The notes: generated by a model not told the origin, from the letters alone. Shown: positions 17,874 through 26,389, counted from the first letter of the stretch. The stretch: DNA of 64,000 nucleotides from Pantoea cypripedii (GCF_011395035.1 NZ_CP024770.1:803670-867669); one strand, 5' to 3'. Numbers and translations: made by a program.

Positions 17874-17916
17874 CCGAGACAGACGCAAGTCCCTCTCGGG
17901 GTTTCGCTTTTTCTAG
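17874..17916 (+). terminator. Plus-strand Rho-independent terminator without upstream gene
   Basis: CCCCGAGA (17874-17881) pairs with TCTCGGGG (17896-17903), followed by TTTCGCTTTTT. The orientation is plus, yet no plus-strand gene lies upstream for more than 7 kb, so it may belong to a lost RNA gene. Confidence 0.7.
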
Positions 17917-18097
17917 CGCATTTACAATGCACTCAACCTCAACATTCTAGCCTGATTCCTTCTGTTAAGGAAAGACACCGAATCTTTGCGTCAGCTACTG
18001 GAAAATGCCTGAATTTCGTCGGTTATCTCCCCACAGGATCTCAACCTGTTGTATTGCGAGAACAAAACAATCGGGCTTAGTTCTGCCAGGATCAGTC

Positions 18098-18127
18098 AAA
18101 AAAACGAAGCGGTCAGTAAATAACCGC
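18098..18127 (-). terminator. Terminator of the hydN-fdhF-hypF-nickel permease operon
   Basis: Read on the minus strand, GCGGT and ACCGC form a stem around a 9-nt loop, followed by TTCG and seven T. It lies about 120 bp beyond the stop of the nickel permease gene, the last gene of that operon. Confidence 0.7.
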
Positions 18128-18248
18128 CTCTTTCCCGGCCCCCACAGGGCGCAGCGTGACAGGATTTATCCACAGGGTTTTGGGCGGGATATGCACCCTG
18201 AATGTGGACAACATAAATGGGCGCTGATAACCCATTGAGCCGAAGAAT

Positions 18249-19262
18249 CTATAAAAAATCATACCCTTTCCAGCGGTAGTTCAGCATCGAAACCACCCAG
18301 CTGGCAATAAACAGCCCCACCACGACAAAACCCGCATTGCCAAGGTTATCGTTGAGTGCACCAACCCAGTTCCACACACCACCCTGCATCCCGAACTTAT
18401 CCGCCAGCAGGCCCAGCGCTTCGAGTCCGCCGATAAACAATGCAGCAACCACTGAGGTGCCGGTAATGGTCATGTTGTAGTAAAGCTTGCGCTGGGGTTT
18501 GTTGAATGCCCAGCCGTAGGCATTGACCATCAGGATATTATCGAGGGTATCCACCAGCATCATGCCGCTGGCAAACAGTACCGGAAAAACCATAATCGAC
18601 CAGATTGACATACCGGAAGAGGCGCTGGCGACTGAGATACCCAGCACGCCGATCTCGGTGGCGGTATCAAAACCTAAACCAAACAAAAAGCCCACCAGAT
18701 ACATATGCCAGCTTTTATTCACCATCTTAAAGGCTGAATTAAACAGCCAGCTCATCATGCCGCCACCGGTCATTTCGAGGGCATCGGCGGTGAGCACTTC
18801 ACCACGTTTCCATTGGCGGAAGTTGCGCCAGACGCTTTTCAGGATGACCAGATTCACCAGCGCCATCGCCAGTAAAAAACAGGCAGAGACGGCGGTACCG
18901 ATCACACCGCCAATTTGGTGAAACCAGCCCATGTTGTTCTGAAAGGCAGCCGCGGTGGCAGCAATCGCCAGGGACGCCAGGATAACGATGCTGGAGTGTC
19001 CGAGTGAGAACCATGCGCCAATACCAATCGACCGTTTGCCCTGCTGCATCATCTTGCGGGTGACGTTATCAATAGCGGCGATATGGTCCGCATCGACGGC
19101 GTGGCGCAGGCCGTAGCACCACGCCAGCAGACTGGCGGCCATCAGCGACGGGCTGTGATGAAAAATCATCAGCGCCCATGCCCAGGCGGCAAGATTGGCG
19201 ATCACCAGCAGCGCCAGTAAAACGCCTGCGCGCGAGTTAATCAGGGGATGAGGTAAACGCAT
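18249..19262 (-). CDS. NiCoT-family nickel/cobalt permease (HoxN/NixA type)
   Basis: Inner-membrane nickel importer of 337 residues with about eight membrane helices. The NiCoT signature RHAVDADHIAAIDN lies in helix II (H54, D59 and H60 form the HX4DH metal motif), and the second motif LGHSSIV is also present. Nickel is needed for the HycE active site, and the gene starts 4 bp after hypF with AAGGAT upstream, so it is cotranscribed with the maturation gene. E. coli instead uses the NikABCDE ABC importer, so this permease is a local alternative. Nickel versus cobalt selectivity is inferred from context. Confidence 0.92.
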   Translation of the reverse strand: MRLPHPLINSRAGVLLALLVIANLAAWAWALMIFHHSPSLMAASLLAWCYGLRHAVDADHIAAIDNVTRKMMQQGKRSIGIGAWFSLGHSSIVILASLAIAATAAAFQNNMGWFHQIGGVIGTAVSACFLLAMALVNLVILKSVWRNFRQWKRGEVLTADALEMTGGGMMSWLFNSAFKMVNKSWHMYLVGFLFGLGFDTATEIGVLGISVASASSGMSIWSIMVFPVLFASGMMLVDTLDNILMVNAYGWAFNKPQRKLYYNMTITGTSVVAALFIGGLEALGLLADKFGMQGGVWNWVGALNDNLGNAGFVVVGLFIASWVVSMLNYRWKGYDFL

Positions 19263-19266
19263 TATT

Positions 19267-21504
19267 TTATCCTTGTGGGTCTGTCATCAAATGGGCAGCG
19301 GCAATCAATGCCTGGCCGAGCGAAAGAGCACTGTCGCCAGCAGGCAACTGTGTCGGGAAGAAAACCTGAAAATCAGCGAGGTAGAACGCCAGACGGGCGC
19401 GCATCAGGCGGTTGTGCATCACGCCGCCACAGCAAACGATGGTGCTAATGCCCTGTATCCTGGCGTGATGGCGCGCAAGATTTGCCAGCCCCTGTGCCAG
19501 TGCGTCATGAAATGCCCATGCCCGCGCCGGGACGCTACTCTGCCAGCCGAGCCATTGCTGCCAGAAGGTCGCCATATCAGGCTGATCATCAACCAGAGGT
19601 AAGGTGACAGGATGCAGGCAGGGACCGTGATCGAGCGCCAGCGTCTCCAGCAGACACGCCGCCTCGCCTTCATAACTTTGCTGCCATGGTGTGCAGCCGA
19701 GTGCGGCCGCCACGGCATCAAACAGACGGCCGCAGGAAGAGGCGAGGGGAGCATTGATGCGGCGCTTGATCGCCTGCGCCAGCGGTTGCCAGTTCTGCTG
19801 ACGTATCACAGTAGTTTCAGGATAGCGTTGCCAGTCCGGCACAAAGGCTTCGCACTGCGCCAGCAGGTTACGCCACGGCTGGTGGGCCGCCAGGTCGCCT
19901 CCGGGCAGCGCCACTGCGGGCAGGCCGCCAAGATGCAGGCAATCACGATAATCCACCCGCAGGCATTCGCCGCCCCAGAACTGTCCATCCGCGCCGTAAC
20001 CAATCCCGTCCAGCGCCAGCGCGATGACGTTACCGCCGTTCAGTGGCCAGTGATGTTCGGCCATGCAGGCGGCGGCGTGGGCGTGGTGGTGCAAAACTGT
20101 CGTCAGCGGCAGCGCCATTTCCCGTCCCAGCTGCGCACTGCGCCAGGCTGGATGGGCATCGATAGCGATCCGCTGCGGCACGAATTGGTAGATCTCACAC
20201 ATCAGGTTTAATGCGTGCCGCCATTGTGCTTCGCTACCATTTTGCGTCAGATCGCCGAGATATTGACTCAGCACCGCCTGCCCACCGCGTGCCAGGCAGA
20301 AGGTATTTTTCAGATCGCCACCCAATGCCAGAATGGGCGGCAGAGTGTCAAAGCCGGGTGGGAGGGCGAGGGCATCCGGGACAAACCCCCTGGCGCGCCG
20401 CAGCATCTCACCGCTGGTGCGCATCACGGAATCGTCCATACGTTGCAGGATGGGGCGATTATGCAGCAGCCAGCCATCGGCAATATCCGCCAGTTCGGTC
20501 AGTGCCTGTTGGTTATCGATGGCGGGCGGCAGACCATTCAGATTGCCGGAGGTCATGACCAGCGGGCCGCCAAAATCCTGTAGCAGCAAATGTTGCAGAG
20601 GATTGGCGGGTAACATCACGCCGATTTCGTTGCGCCCCGGCGCGATGGCGCTACTCAACCCCGCGATGGCGCTGCGCTCCAGCAGGACAATGGGTGCCGC
20701 TGCCGAGGTGAGATGCAACAGTGCTGACGCGGGCAATCCTTGCGTATCTGCCACCATCACTGCGAAGGGCTTTGATGGTCTGCGCTTGCGCAAACGCAGC
20801 CGCTCGACGGCAGCGTGATTACGCGCATCAACCGCCAGATGGAAACCGCCCACTCCTTTGATCGCCACGATCTTTCCGGCAACGAGCATGGCAATCGCCT
20901 GTTGCAGCGCATTTTCACCCACCAGACGTTGGTCAGCGCTGTGCCAGTAAATGTGTGGCCCGCAATCCGCGCAGGCGACGGGCTGGGCATGGAAGCGCCG
21001 GTCCATCGGGTTGTGATATTCATCATGGCAGGCAGGGCAAAGTGGAAACGCCGCCATCACGGTAGCGGGGCGGTCGTAAGGCATGGCTCGAATGATGGTG
21101 TAACGCGGGCCGCAGTGGGTGCAGTTAATAAACGGATAACGGTAGCGCCGGTCACCCGGGTCGTTCAGTTCGCGCAGACACGCCGGGCAGGTTGCGGCAT
21201 CCGGGGTAATCTGGGTATCCATGACGCTCAGGTCGCTGTGGCGGATGGTGAATCCCTGCGGAGGGCTGGTCCAGCGCATCAGTTGCTGTTCCACGCTATC
21301 AATCCGTGCCAGCGGCGGGCAGTGTTGATTAAGCGCGGCGAGGAAGGTGTCGGGGGGACTTGCCAGACGCACCAGCACCCCCGCACCGTCGTTGCAGACG
21401 TCACCACGTAGTTGCAGCCTTTGCGCCAGCTGCCAGACATAAGGACGGAAACCCACCCCCTGAACTTTGCCGCGAATACGTAACGCGACGCCGTGGTCAG
21501 ACAT
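19267..21504 (-). CDS. hypF: Carbamoyltransferase HypF
   Basis: Hydrogenase maturation protein of 745 residues that converts carbamoyl phosphate into the thiocarboxamide on HypE, the source of the CN ligands of the NiFe centre. Domains in order: acylphosphatase (IRGKVQGVGFRPYVW), two zinc-finger motifs (CPACLRELN and CTHCGPRYT, then CPACHDEYH and CADCGP), a YrdC-like domain (IKGVGGFHLAVDA), and a Kae1-like C-terminus (HHHAHAAACMAEH). Start ATG 21504 is preferred over 21519 because the ribosome site GAGGG lies about 10 nt before it and the protein aligns from there. That ribosome site lies inside a hairpin stem. Confidence 0.93.
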   Translation of the reverse strand: MSDHGVALRIRGKVQGVGFRPYVWQLAQRLQLRGDVCNDGAGVLVRLASPPDTFLAALNQHCPPLARIDSVEQQLMRWTSPPQGFTIRHSDLSVMDTQITPDAATCPACLRELNDPGDRRYRYPFINCTHCGPRYTIIRAMPYDRPATVMAAFPLCPACHDEYHNPMDRRFHAQPVACADCGPHIYWHSADQRLVGENALQQAIAMLVAGKIVAIKGVGGFHLAVDARNHAAVERLRLRKRRPSKPFAVMVADTQGLPASALLHLTSAAAPIVLLERSAIAGLSSAIAPGRNEIGVMLPANPLQHLLLQDFGGPLVMTSGNLNGLPPAIDNQQALTELADIADGWLLHNRPILQRMDDSVMRTSGEMLRRARGFVPDALALPPGFDTLPPILALGGDLKNTFCLARGGQAVLSQYLGDLTQNGSEAQWRHALNLMCEIYQFVPQRIAIDAHPAWRSAQLGREMALPLTTVLHHHAHAAACMAEHHWPLNGGNVIALALDGIGYGADGQFWGGECLRVDYRDCLHLGGLPAVALPGGDLAAHQPWRNLLAQCEAFVPDWQRYPETTVIRQQNWQPLAQAIKRRINAPLASSCGRLFDAVAAALGCTPWQQSYEGEAACLLETLALDHGPCLHPVTLPLVDDQPDMATFWQQWLGWQSSVPARAWAFHDALAQGLANLARHHARIQGISTIVCCGGVMHNRLMRARLAFYLADFQVFFPTQLPAGDSALSLGQALIAAAHLMTDPQG

Positions 21505-21506
21505 AT

Positions 21507-21532
21507 AAAGATCCCTCATTTGAGGGATCTTT
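21507..21532 (-). promoter_or_regulatory. Hairpin covering the hypF ribosome-binding site
   Basis: Perfect 12-bp inverted repeat AAAGATCCCTCA-AA-TGAGGGATCTTT (minus strand), lying between the fdhF stop and the hypF ATG at 21504. The 3' arm contains the Shine-Dalgarno bases GAGGG. In a free transcript the ribosome site would be paired. There is no T-run, so a plain terminator is less likely than an mRNA-stability or translation-control element. Confidence 0.7.
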
Positions 21533-21549
21533 CGTTGGCAGAAGACGCA

Positions 21550-23700
21550 TTACGCTTCTGCCGCTTCACGCAGTCGCGCTTTCATCTCATTGTAGGTGGT
21601 CTGAGCATACATCTCGGCCCATGCCTGATCCTCAATGGCGCTGACATTCACCGCGCAATACTTGGTTTCAGGCGTTTTGGAGATGGGGTCGAGATTATCC
21701 TGAGTCAGTTCATTACAGGCCCCAATCCACCACTGATAAGTCATATATACCGAGCCCTGATTGATGCGTTCATTGACGTCGGCACGGCTGATCACCTTAC
21801 CGCGTCGTGAACTGACCCATACCAGCTGACGATCGGTGATACCCAGGGCTGCGGCATCTACCGGATTGATCTGCATAAAGCCCGGTTCATCGGCCAGCGT
21901 CTGCAATGCGGCGCAGTTGCCGGTCATGGAACGACAGGAATAGTGGCCGACTTCGCGTACTGTGCAGAGCACCAGCGGATATTCCTCATCCGGTACTTCT
22001 GCCGGTGCGCGCCATTCGGCAGCGAACAGTTGGCCTTTGCCGGTGGGGGTGTCGAACTTGCTGTCTTTATACAGATACGGTGTGCCGGGATGATCCAGGG
22101 TTGGACACGGCCACTGCACATGGCCCATATCGCCCATTTTTTCGTAGGTCACACCGTAGAACAGCGGACACAGCTCGCGCAATTCGTTCCAGATCTGTTC
22201 GTTGCTGTCGTAGTGCATCGGGTAGCCCATCTCGGTGGCGATCAGGCTGATGATTTCCCAGTCACGTTTGACGTTGTATTGCGGTTCAATGGCTTTTTCA
22301 AAACGCTGGAAGCCGCGGTCAGCGCAGGTAAACACCCCGCCGTGCTCACCCCATGAAGTGGCAGGCAGCAGCACGTCTGCCACTTCGGCGGTTTTGGTCA
22401 TAAAGATGTCCTGGACCACCACAAAGTCGAGCGCCTCAAAGCCCTGGCGCACCAGGCCTAAATCCGCTTCGGTCTGCAGCGGGTCTTCCCCCATGATGTA
22501 GTAGGCTTTGACCTTACCTTCCAGTGCCAGATGGGGCACTTCAGTGATGCGCACGCCGACTTTGTCATCCATCACCGCCGGATTAATGCCCCAGGCGTTG
22601 GCGAATTTGGCCCGGATGGCCGGGTCGACCACATCCTGATAACCAGGGAACTGGTTGGGCAGCACGCCCATATCGCAGGCACCCTGCACGTTGTTCTGTC
22701 CGCGCACCGGACCCACGCCGACGTTTTCCCGGCCAAGGTTACCGGTGAGTAGCGCCAGGCTGGACAAGCCTTTCACCACATCCACCGCCTGGCCGAACTG
22801 TGTGACCCCCATGCCCCACATAATGGTGGCGGAAGGCGCTGCGGCGAAGGTCCGCATGGCCTGGCGTACCTGCTGGGCAGGGATGCCGGTAAGATGTTCG
22901 ACGTCTTCTGGTGCGTAGCCTTTCACCATTTCGCGATAGGCTTCCAGCCCTTCCGCGTGTTTGGCTACGTATTCTTTGTCATAGAGTTGTTCTTCCAGCA
23001 ACACATGGCCGAAGGCATTCACCAGCGCCATATTGCAGCCGTTTTTAATTTGCAGATGTTGATCGGCAATACGCGCGGTTTCGATGCGGCGTGGGTCGCA
23101 GACAATGATTTTGGCGCCGTTGCCTTTGGCTTTAATCACACGACGCGCCACGATGGGATGCGAGTCAGCGCAGTTATAGCCGACGATCAGCAGGCATTTT
23201 GAGTTTTCGATATCGCCGATGGAGTTACTCATCGCCCCGTTACCCAGGGTGACCTGTAATCCGGCGACGGAAGGACCGTGGCACACGCGGGCGCAGCAGT
23301 CGACGTTATTGGTGTTGATCACGGCACGGGCAAACTTCTGCATCACGAAATTGGTTTCGTTACCGGTGCCCCGTGACGAGCCAGTGGTCATAATGGCGCG
23401 CGGGCCGAACTGCTGTTTAATGTCTTTGAGGCGTTTTGCCGTGTAGCTGATCGCTTCTTCCCAGCTGACTGGCTGAAGTTTGCCGCCTTTTTCATAGCGG
23501 ATCATCGGCTGGGTCAGCCGTGGGGTGAGCAATTTGGTGTCGTTAAGAAAATCCCAGCCGTAATAGCCTTTCAGGCACAGCTCATTCTGGTTAGTCACGC
23601 CATCAGCCGCTTCGGCGCGCAGGATTTTATTGTTTTCGACAACCAATTTCAGTTTGCAGCCTGCACCGCAGTAGGGGCAGACGGTAGTAATTTTTTTCAT
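21550..23700 (-). CDS. fdhF: Formate dehydrogenase H with Cys in place of Sec
   Basis: Molybdopterin formate dehydrogenase of the formate hydrogenlyase complex, oxidising formate to CO2. From ATG 23700 (MKKITTVCPYCGAGCK) it has 716 residues and matches E. coli FdhF along its length, including the [4Fe-4S] site CPYCGAGCKLKLV and the C-terminal TYQWWIGACNEL. At residue 140, where E. coli has selenocysteine in VDCCARVUHGPSV, the codon at 23281-23283 reads TGC, giving Cys. Sequence 3' of the codon no longer forms the E. coli SECIS upper stem. The gene follows hydN by 14 bp and precedes hypF; in E. coli fdhF stands alone elsewhere. Cytoplasmic. Confidence 0.96.
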   Translation of the reverse strand: MKKITTVCPYCGAGCKLKLVVENNKILRAEAADGVTNQNELCLKGYYGWDFLNDTKLLTPRLTQPMIRYEKGGKLQPVSWEEAISYTAKRLKDIKQQFGPRAIMTTGSSRGTGNETNFVMQKFARAVINTNNVDCCARVCHGPSVAGLQVTLGNGAMSNSIGDIENSKCLLIVGYNCADSHPIVARRVIKAKGNGAKIIVCDPRRIETARIADQHLQIKNGCNMALVNAFGHVLLEEQLYDKEYVAKHAEGLEAYREMVKGYAPEDVEHLTGIPAQQVRQAMRTFAAAPSATIMWGMGVTQFGQAVDVVKGLSSLALLTGNLGRENVGVGPVRGQNNVQGACDMGVLPNQFPGYQDVVDPAIRAKFANAWGINPAVMDDKVGVRITEVPHLALEGKVKAYYIMGEDPLQTEADLGLVRQGFEALDFVVVQDIFMTKTAEVADVLLPATSWGEHGGVFTCADRGFQRFEKAIEPQYNVKRDWEIISLIATEMGYPMHYDSNEQIWNELRELCPLFYGVTYEKMGDMGHVQWPCPTLDHPGTPYLYKDSKFDTPTGKGQLFAAEWRAPAEVPDEEYPLVLCTVREVGHYSCRSMTGNCAALQTLADEPGFMQINPVDAAALGITDRQLVWVSSRRGKVISRADVNERINQGSVYMTYQWWIGACNELTQDNLDPISKTPETKYCAVNVSAIEDQAWAEMYAQTTYNEMKARLREAAEA

Positions 23701-23714
23701 CAGCAACAGGCCTG

Positions 23715-24266
23715 TTAAAAGTTGAAAGTTAGTGATGCGGCAGCATCTAACGCCGCACGACGGCGTTTTTCTGCGCTCATCTGTTCGAGCCTGTTACGAT
23801 CGACGCACAGGATGGCATTGGTCGGACAGGCTTGCAGACACGCCGGGCCGGATTCACGGTGGTAGCAAAGGTCACATTTATTGGCCTCAGCTTTCTCCGC
23901 CATCACGTTCAGTCCGGCGCCGCTGTTACGGATCACCGGCCGGACCACCACTTCCATCGCGCCGTAGGGGCAGGCGACCACGCAGGTTTTGCAGCCAATG
24001 CAGCGTTCCTGCATTACGTGGACAAAGCCCTGATCGCGGCTAATCGCACCGTTCGGGCAGGCGTTGGCGCAGGGAGCGTCTTCGCACTGACGGCACATGG
24101 TGGCGGTTGAGATATTCACGCCTTTGATGACGTGAATGCGCGGCAGGAAGGTTTGCGGGGTAAGCGCGGAACAGTCCTGGTTTTCCTGATGGGACACGAC
24201 ACAGGCCACCTCACATGTACGGCAACCAATACACTTGCTTGAATCGGCAATGATGAAACGGTTCAT
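23715..24266 (-). CDS. hydN: Electron-transfer ferredoxin HydN
   Basis: A 183-residue protein with four [4Fe-4S] cysteine motifs: CIGCRTCEVAC, CRQCEDAPCANACP, CIGCKTCVVACP and CDLC...CLQACP. It closely matches E. coli HydN, which supports FdhF activity, probably by passing electrons. Start ATG 24266 (MNRFIIADSS) has AGGAG upstream; an ATG five codons earlier is less likely. In E. coli hydN-hypF form an operon; here fdhF is inserted between them and a nickel permease added at the end. A sigma-54 promoter-like sequence lies about 40 bp upstream. Confidence 0.94.
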   Translation of the reverse strand: MNRFIIADSSKCIGCRTCEVACVVSHQENQDCSALTPQTFLPRIHVIKGVNISTATMCRQCEDAPCANACPNGAISRDQGFVHVMQERCIGCKTCVVACPYGAMEVVVRPVIRNSGAGLNVMAEKAEANKCDLCYHRESGPACLQACPTNAILCVDRNRLEQMSAEKRRRAALDAAASLTFNF

Positions 24267-24305
24267 CAAAAACTCCTGCATTGAACTTGTTATTCAAAGG
24301 AGCTA

Positions 24306-24322
24306 TTCATAAACCGTGCCAG
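24306..24322 (-). promoter_or_regulatory. Candidate sigma-54 promoter of the hydN operon
   Basis: The minus strand reads CTGGCACGGTTTATGAA. The -24 box CTGGCACG is perfect and the -12 box has ATGA instead of TTGC, so it may be a weak site. Just upstream (24370-24415) lie TGTCGGTGACATTGACA and TGACGATGACA, repeated motifs that could bind FhlA. Confidence 0.55.
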
Positions 24323-24448
24323 GTTTTTAGTGCTTAAAAATCAGATGGTTAGTTTGTTGGTGGGGAGAAGTGTCGGTGACATTGACACTTTTGACGATGA
24401 CATCTGTGGCGAGATGACAGCTGAACAGGTTGATTAATGCACAGTTAT

Positions 24449-24646
24449 TTATTTCCAGTATTTCCTGATAATGATGAAATCAATAATGAAAATTACCACT
24501 GTGAATGTCGCCGTGGCTCCCCAGGCATATTCTGGCCAGATGTCATACAGGGTTGAGCCAAATATTACTATTAAAGTCAATGGAATCCAGACACCCAGGA
24601 TTGTCCATATTAAGTCCTTAAACCGTGCTTTTAAAAACGCCCTCAT
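24449..24646 (-). CDS. Small two-helix membrane protein, second gene of AT-rich cassette
   Basis: A 65-residue protein with two strong transmembrane segments (about residues 14-36 and 42-60) and a Lys-rich end. I do not recognise a family. Its ATG overlaps the stop of the preceding 225-residue gene by one base (TAATG), so the two are translationally coupled. Effector and immunity pairs, toxin partners and small membrane anchors often look like this, but no motif decides. It is more AT-rich than the hyc and hydN genes on both sides. Confidence 0.6.
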   Translation of the reverse strand: MRAFLKARFKDLIWTILGVWIPLTLIVIFGSTLYDIWPEYAWGATATFTVVIFIIDFIIIRKYWK

Positions 24647-25323
24647 TAATTCTCCAGTAGTTTTCCCAGGTCATAGATTGCTCCATCCACATCACCGAAC
24701 CAGGGATAACTGATGCGTTTGAATGCGGGTTCTATAAGAAAGTACATCATCTCAAGACGCTGCCTATATAATAGCTGGTAGTAGAAATTTGCAGAGTTTT
24801 TTAATCTATTCGCTGCGTCTGCCGCTTCCTGAACGATACCATAAGCACTTAAAGCGAGTATGGAAATTGTACTGGTTTTTCCTATTAATGGATTGTGAAT
24901 TTTAAAACTCCACGCTATTGATCGCGAAATACTAAGTGATAGAGCAAGAGTTGTAGCTTGATTGGTCGAGAAACGAGAACCTCCTTTGGAGAGAGTTTGA
25001 ATGAGTTTTTTGATATCTCTTTCACCCAAACCCCTCAGCCTTTCATCAACATAGATTTTAATCATGTCCAATATAATGTCATTCCGATTTAATAACTCTT
25101 TCACTCCAGCTAAAAACCTTAGATCTTCTTCTTTTAATTTTGAACAAACATCCTGGTAATTTTCGGTAATACAAGAAGTGTACCAGGTAAGGCGCGCTAA
25201 GCCTTTTTCTAGTTGATTGATTTGTAGGGTAATATTTTCTGCTGCGCCTTTAATTGCATCATGGAAACGAAGTGCTAATGCTTCATCTGACTGGATTTTA
25301 TTAATTATCATTTTATTGTACAT
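24646..25323 (-). CDS. Hypothetical protein, first gene of AT-rich cassette
   Basis: A 225-residue, mostly helical protein of unknown family. The N-terminal half looks like a coiled bundle. A Gly/Ser-rich hydrophobic stretch (about 125-165, containing HNPLIGKTSTISILALSAYG) could associate with a membrane. The start ATG at 25323 has AAGGAATAT upstream. It is coupled to the 65-residue membrane protein. The pair sits on the same strand as the hydrogenase genes between hycI and hydN, but nothing ties it to hydrogenase; its base composition suggests a later insertion. Confidence 0.6.
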   Translation of the reverse strand: MYNKMIINKIQSDEALALRFHDAIKGAAENITLQINQLEKGLARLTWYTSCITENYQDVCSKLKEEDLRFLAGVKELLNRNDIILDMIKIYVDERLRGLGERDIKKLIQTLSKGGSRFSTNQATTLALSLSISRSIAWSFKIHNPLIGKTSTISILALSAYGIVQEAADAANRLKNSANFYYQLLYRQRLEMMYFLIEPAFKRISYPWFGDVDGAIYDLGKLLEN

Positions 25324-25509
25324 GTTATATTCCTTTATAACTAAGTCATGTAATCCTCATGAGCGATATGATTGCTGTGAACAATTAATCAAAAAAAGTG
25401 CGGATAACTTCGATGGGGGTTATGAAGTTAATCCGCCTTGTATTTATACGCAACAAATATTTTCTTATCTTAAAAACCGAATTCAGATTAATCTCTGAAA
25501 GTAATAAAT

Positions 25510-25986
25510 TTAATAAGAAAAATCAGTCTCCTCCAGCGCCATAAACCCGCCATTTCCTTCCCAACCTTCCAGCCTCTGATACACCTCAGCCACGGCGTTT
25601 TTTACCGCCTCCGTCATGGGATAACTGAAGCCAACAATATCCGGCTGGATACCGATAAACACCACTTCGCCGACATCGTCCTTCAGCTGATCAATCAGAA
25701 AGTTAAGCGGCATATTATGGGTGGTCATCATAAACATTTCGGCGATATCGTCCGGGTCGATCACCCGGATTTCGCCGGCTGGCAGCAGCATGTCGGTGGC
25801 ATCGACAATCAACAGCAGCTCCGGGCGTAATTCGCGGATGGCAACCACGTCGTTTTCCGGTGCGCTGCCACCGTCGATCACTGTCCAGCCGCCACGTGGG
25901 GCGGTGCGACATTTTTCCGCCAGCAGCGGGCCTGCGCCGTCGTCGCCCATCATATTGTTGCCAACGCAAAGTAAAACCTTAGTCAT
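25510..25986 (-). CDS. hycI: Hydrogenase 3 maturation endopeptidase HycI
   Basis: A 158-residue protease that removes the C-terminal peptide of pre-HycE once nickel is inserted. The metal-binding acidic residues appear in GDDGAGPLLAE (Asp near 16) and VDATDMLLPAGE (Asp near 62), with a conserved His in TTHNMPLNF. Similarity to E. coli HycI is clear through the whole length. It overlaps hycH by 8 bp and closes the hyc operon, as in E. coli. Confidence 0.94.
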   Translation of the reverse strand: MTKVLLCVGNNMMGDDGAGPLLAEKCRTAPRGGWTVIDGGSAPENDVVAIRELRPELLLIVDATDMLLPAGEIRVIDPDDIAEMFMMTTHNMPLNFLIDQLKDDVGEVVFIGIQPDIVGFSYPMTEAVKNAVAEVYQRLEGWEGNGGFMALEETDFSY

Positions 25987-26389
25987 AGCGCCTCCTGACC
26001 ATCAGATAAATGGCCGGTTCCTGTTGAATGGCCTGTAGCATGTCGAGCAGCGCCTGGCTCCAGCGCTGCTGCGGCGGGGTTTGTCGGGGACGGGCAGCAT
26101 CAAACGCCTGCGCCAGCATCACGACATGGCTGTGGTCGATAACGATTTCACCGTAGCGCGGCACGCCGTCCATTTTGCGTTTTGCCGTACTATCAGCCGG
26201 TAATGTGGCAATCCATGCCTGATAAGCCTCCAGCGGACACACCAGGCTTTCTTTCAGGCAGTCAATCACCCCGAGGTGATGGCCAATCGCCAGGCTGTAA
26301 TAAACCACCTGCTGCGCATCCGTTGGTGTGTGGTCATTTTCATCAATAAATTTCCGGCTGAGCTGGCAAAACACCACGGATTCGCTCAT
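25979..26389 (-). CDS. hycH: Formate hydrogenlyase maturation protein HycH
   Basis: A 136-residue protein matching E. coli HycH (VVFCQLSRKFIDEND, AQQVVYYSLAIGHHLGVIDC). HycH is required for formation of active hydrogenase 3 and is thought to act as a chaperone for the large subunit. Start ATG 26389 overlaps the hycG stop (ATGA) and aligns with the E. coli start; the frame is open further upstream only within hycG. Cytoplasmic. Confidence 0.93.
   Translation of the reverse strand: MSESVVFCQLSRKFIDENDHTPTDAQQVVYYSLAIGHHLGVIDCLKESLVCPLEAYQAWIATLPADSTAKRKMDGVPRYGEIVIDHSHVVMLAQAFDAARPRQTPPQQRWSQALLDMLQAIQQEPAIYLMVRRRYD

Larger units (their letters stand above)
17792..18248. other. Non-coding stretch between abi-like gene and nickel permease
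   Basis: No convincing gene is seen in these 457 bases. It contains a plus-strand terminator-like hairpin at 17874, a minus-strand terminator at 18098 and one perfect DnaA box TTATCCACA at 18166-18174. Just before the first hairpin, GGATTTAATCC followed by CGCGCCACCA (around 17837-17857) is reminiscent of the T-arm and 3' end of a tRNA, but no full cloverleaf could be drawn. Confidence 0.6.

Noticed and set aside
18166..18174. Perfect DnaA box TTATCCACA, considered as an origin
   Set aside because: Only one box, with no AT-rich unwinding element, iterons or rep gene beside it. A single 9-mer occurs by chance across a genome.
18005..18238. 77-codon plus-strand frame between the Abi-like gene and the nickel permease
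   Set aside because: It crosses a minus-strand terminator, has no ribosome site and reads as low-complexity basic sequence.
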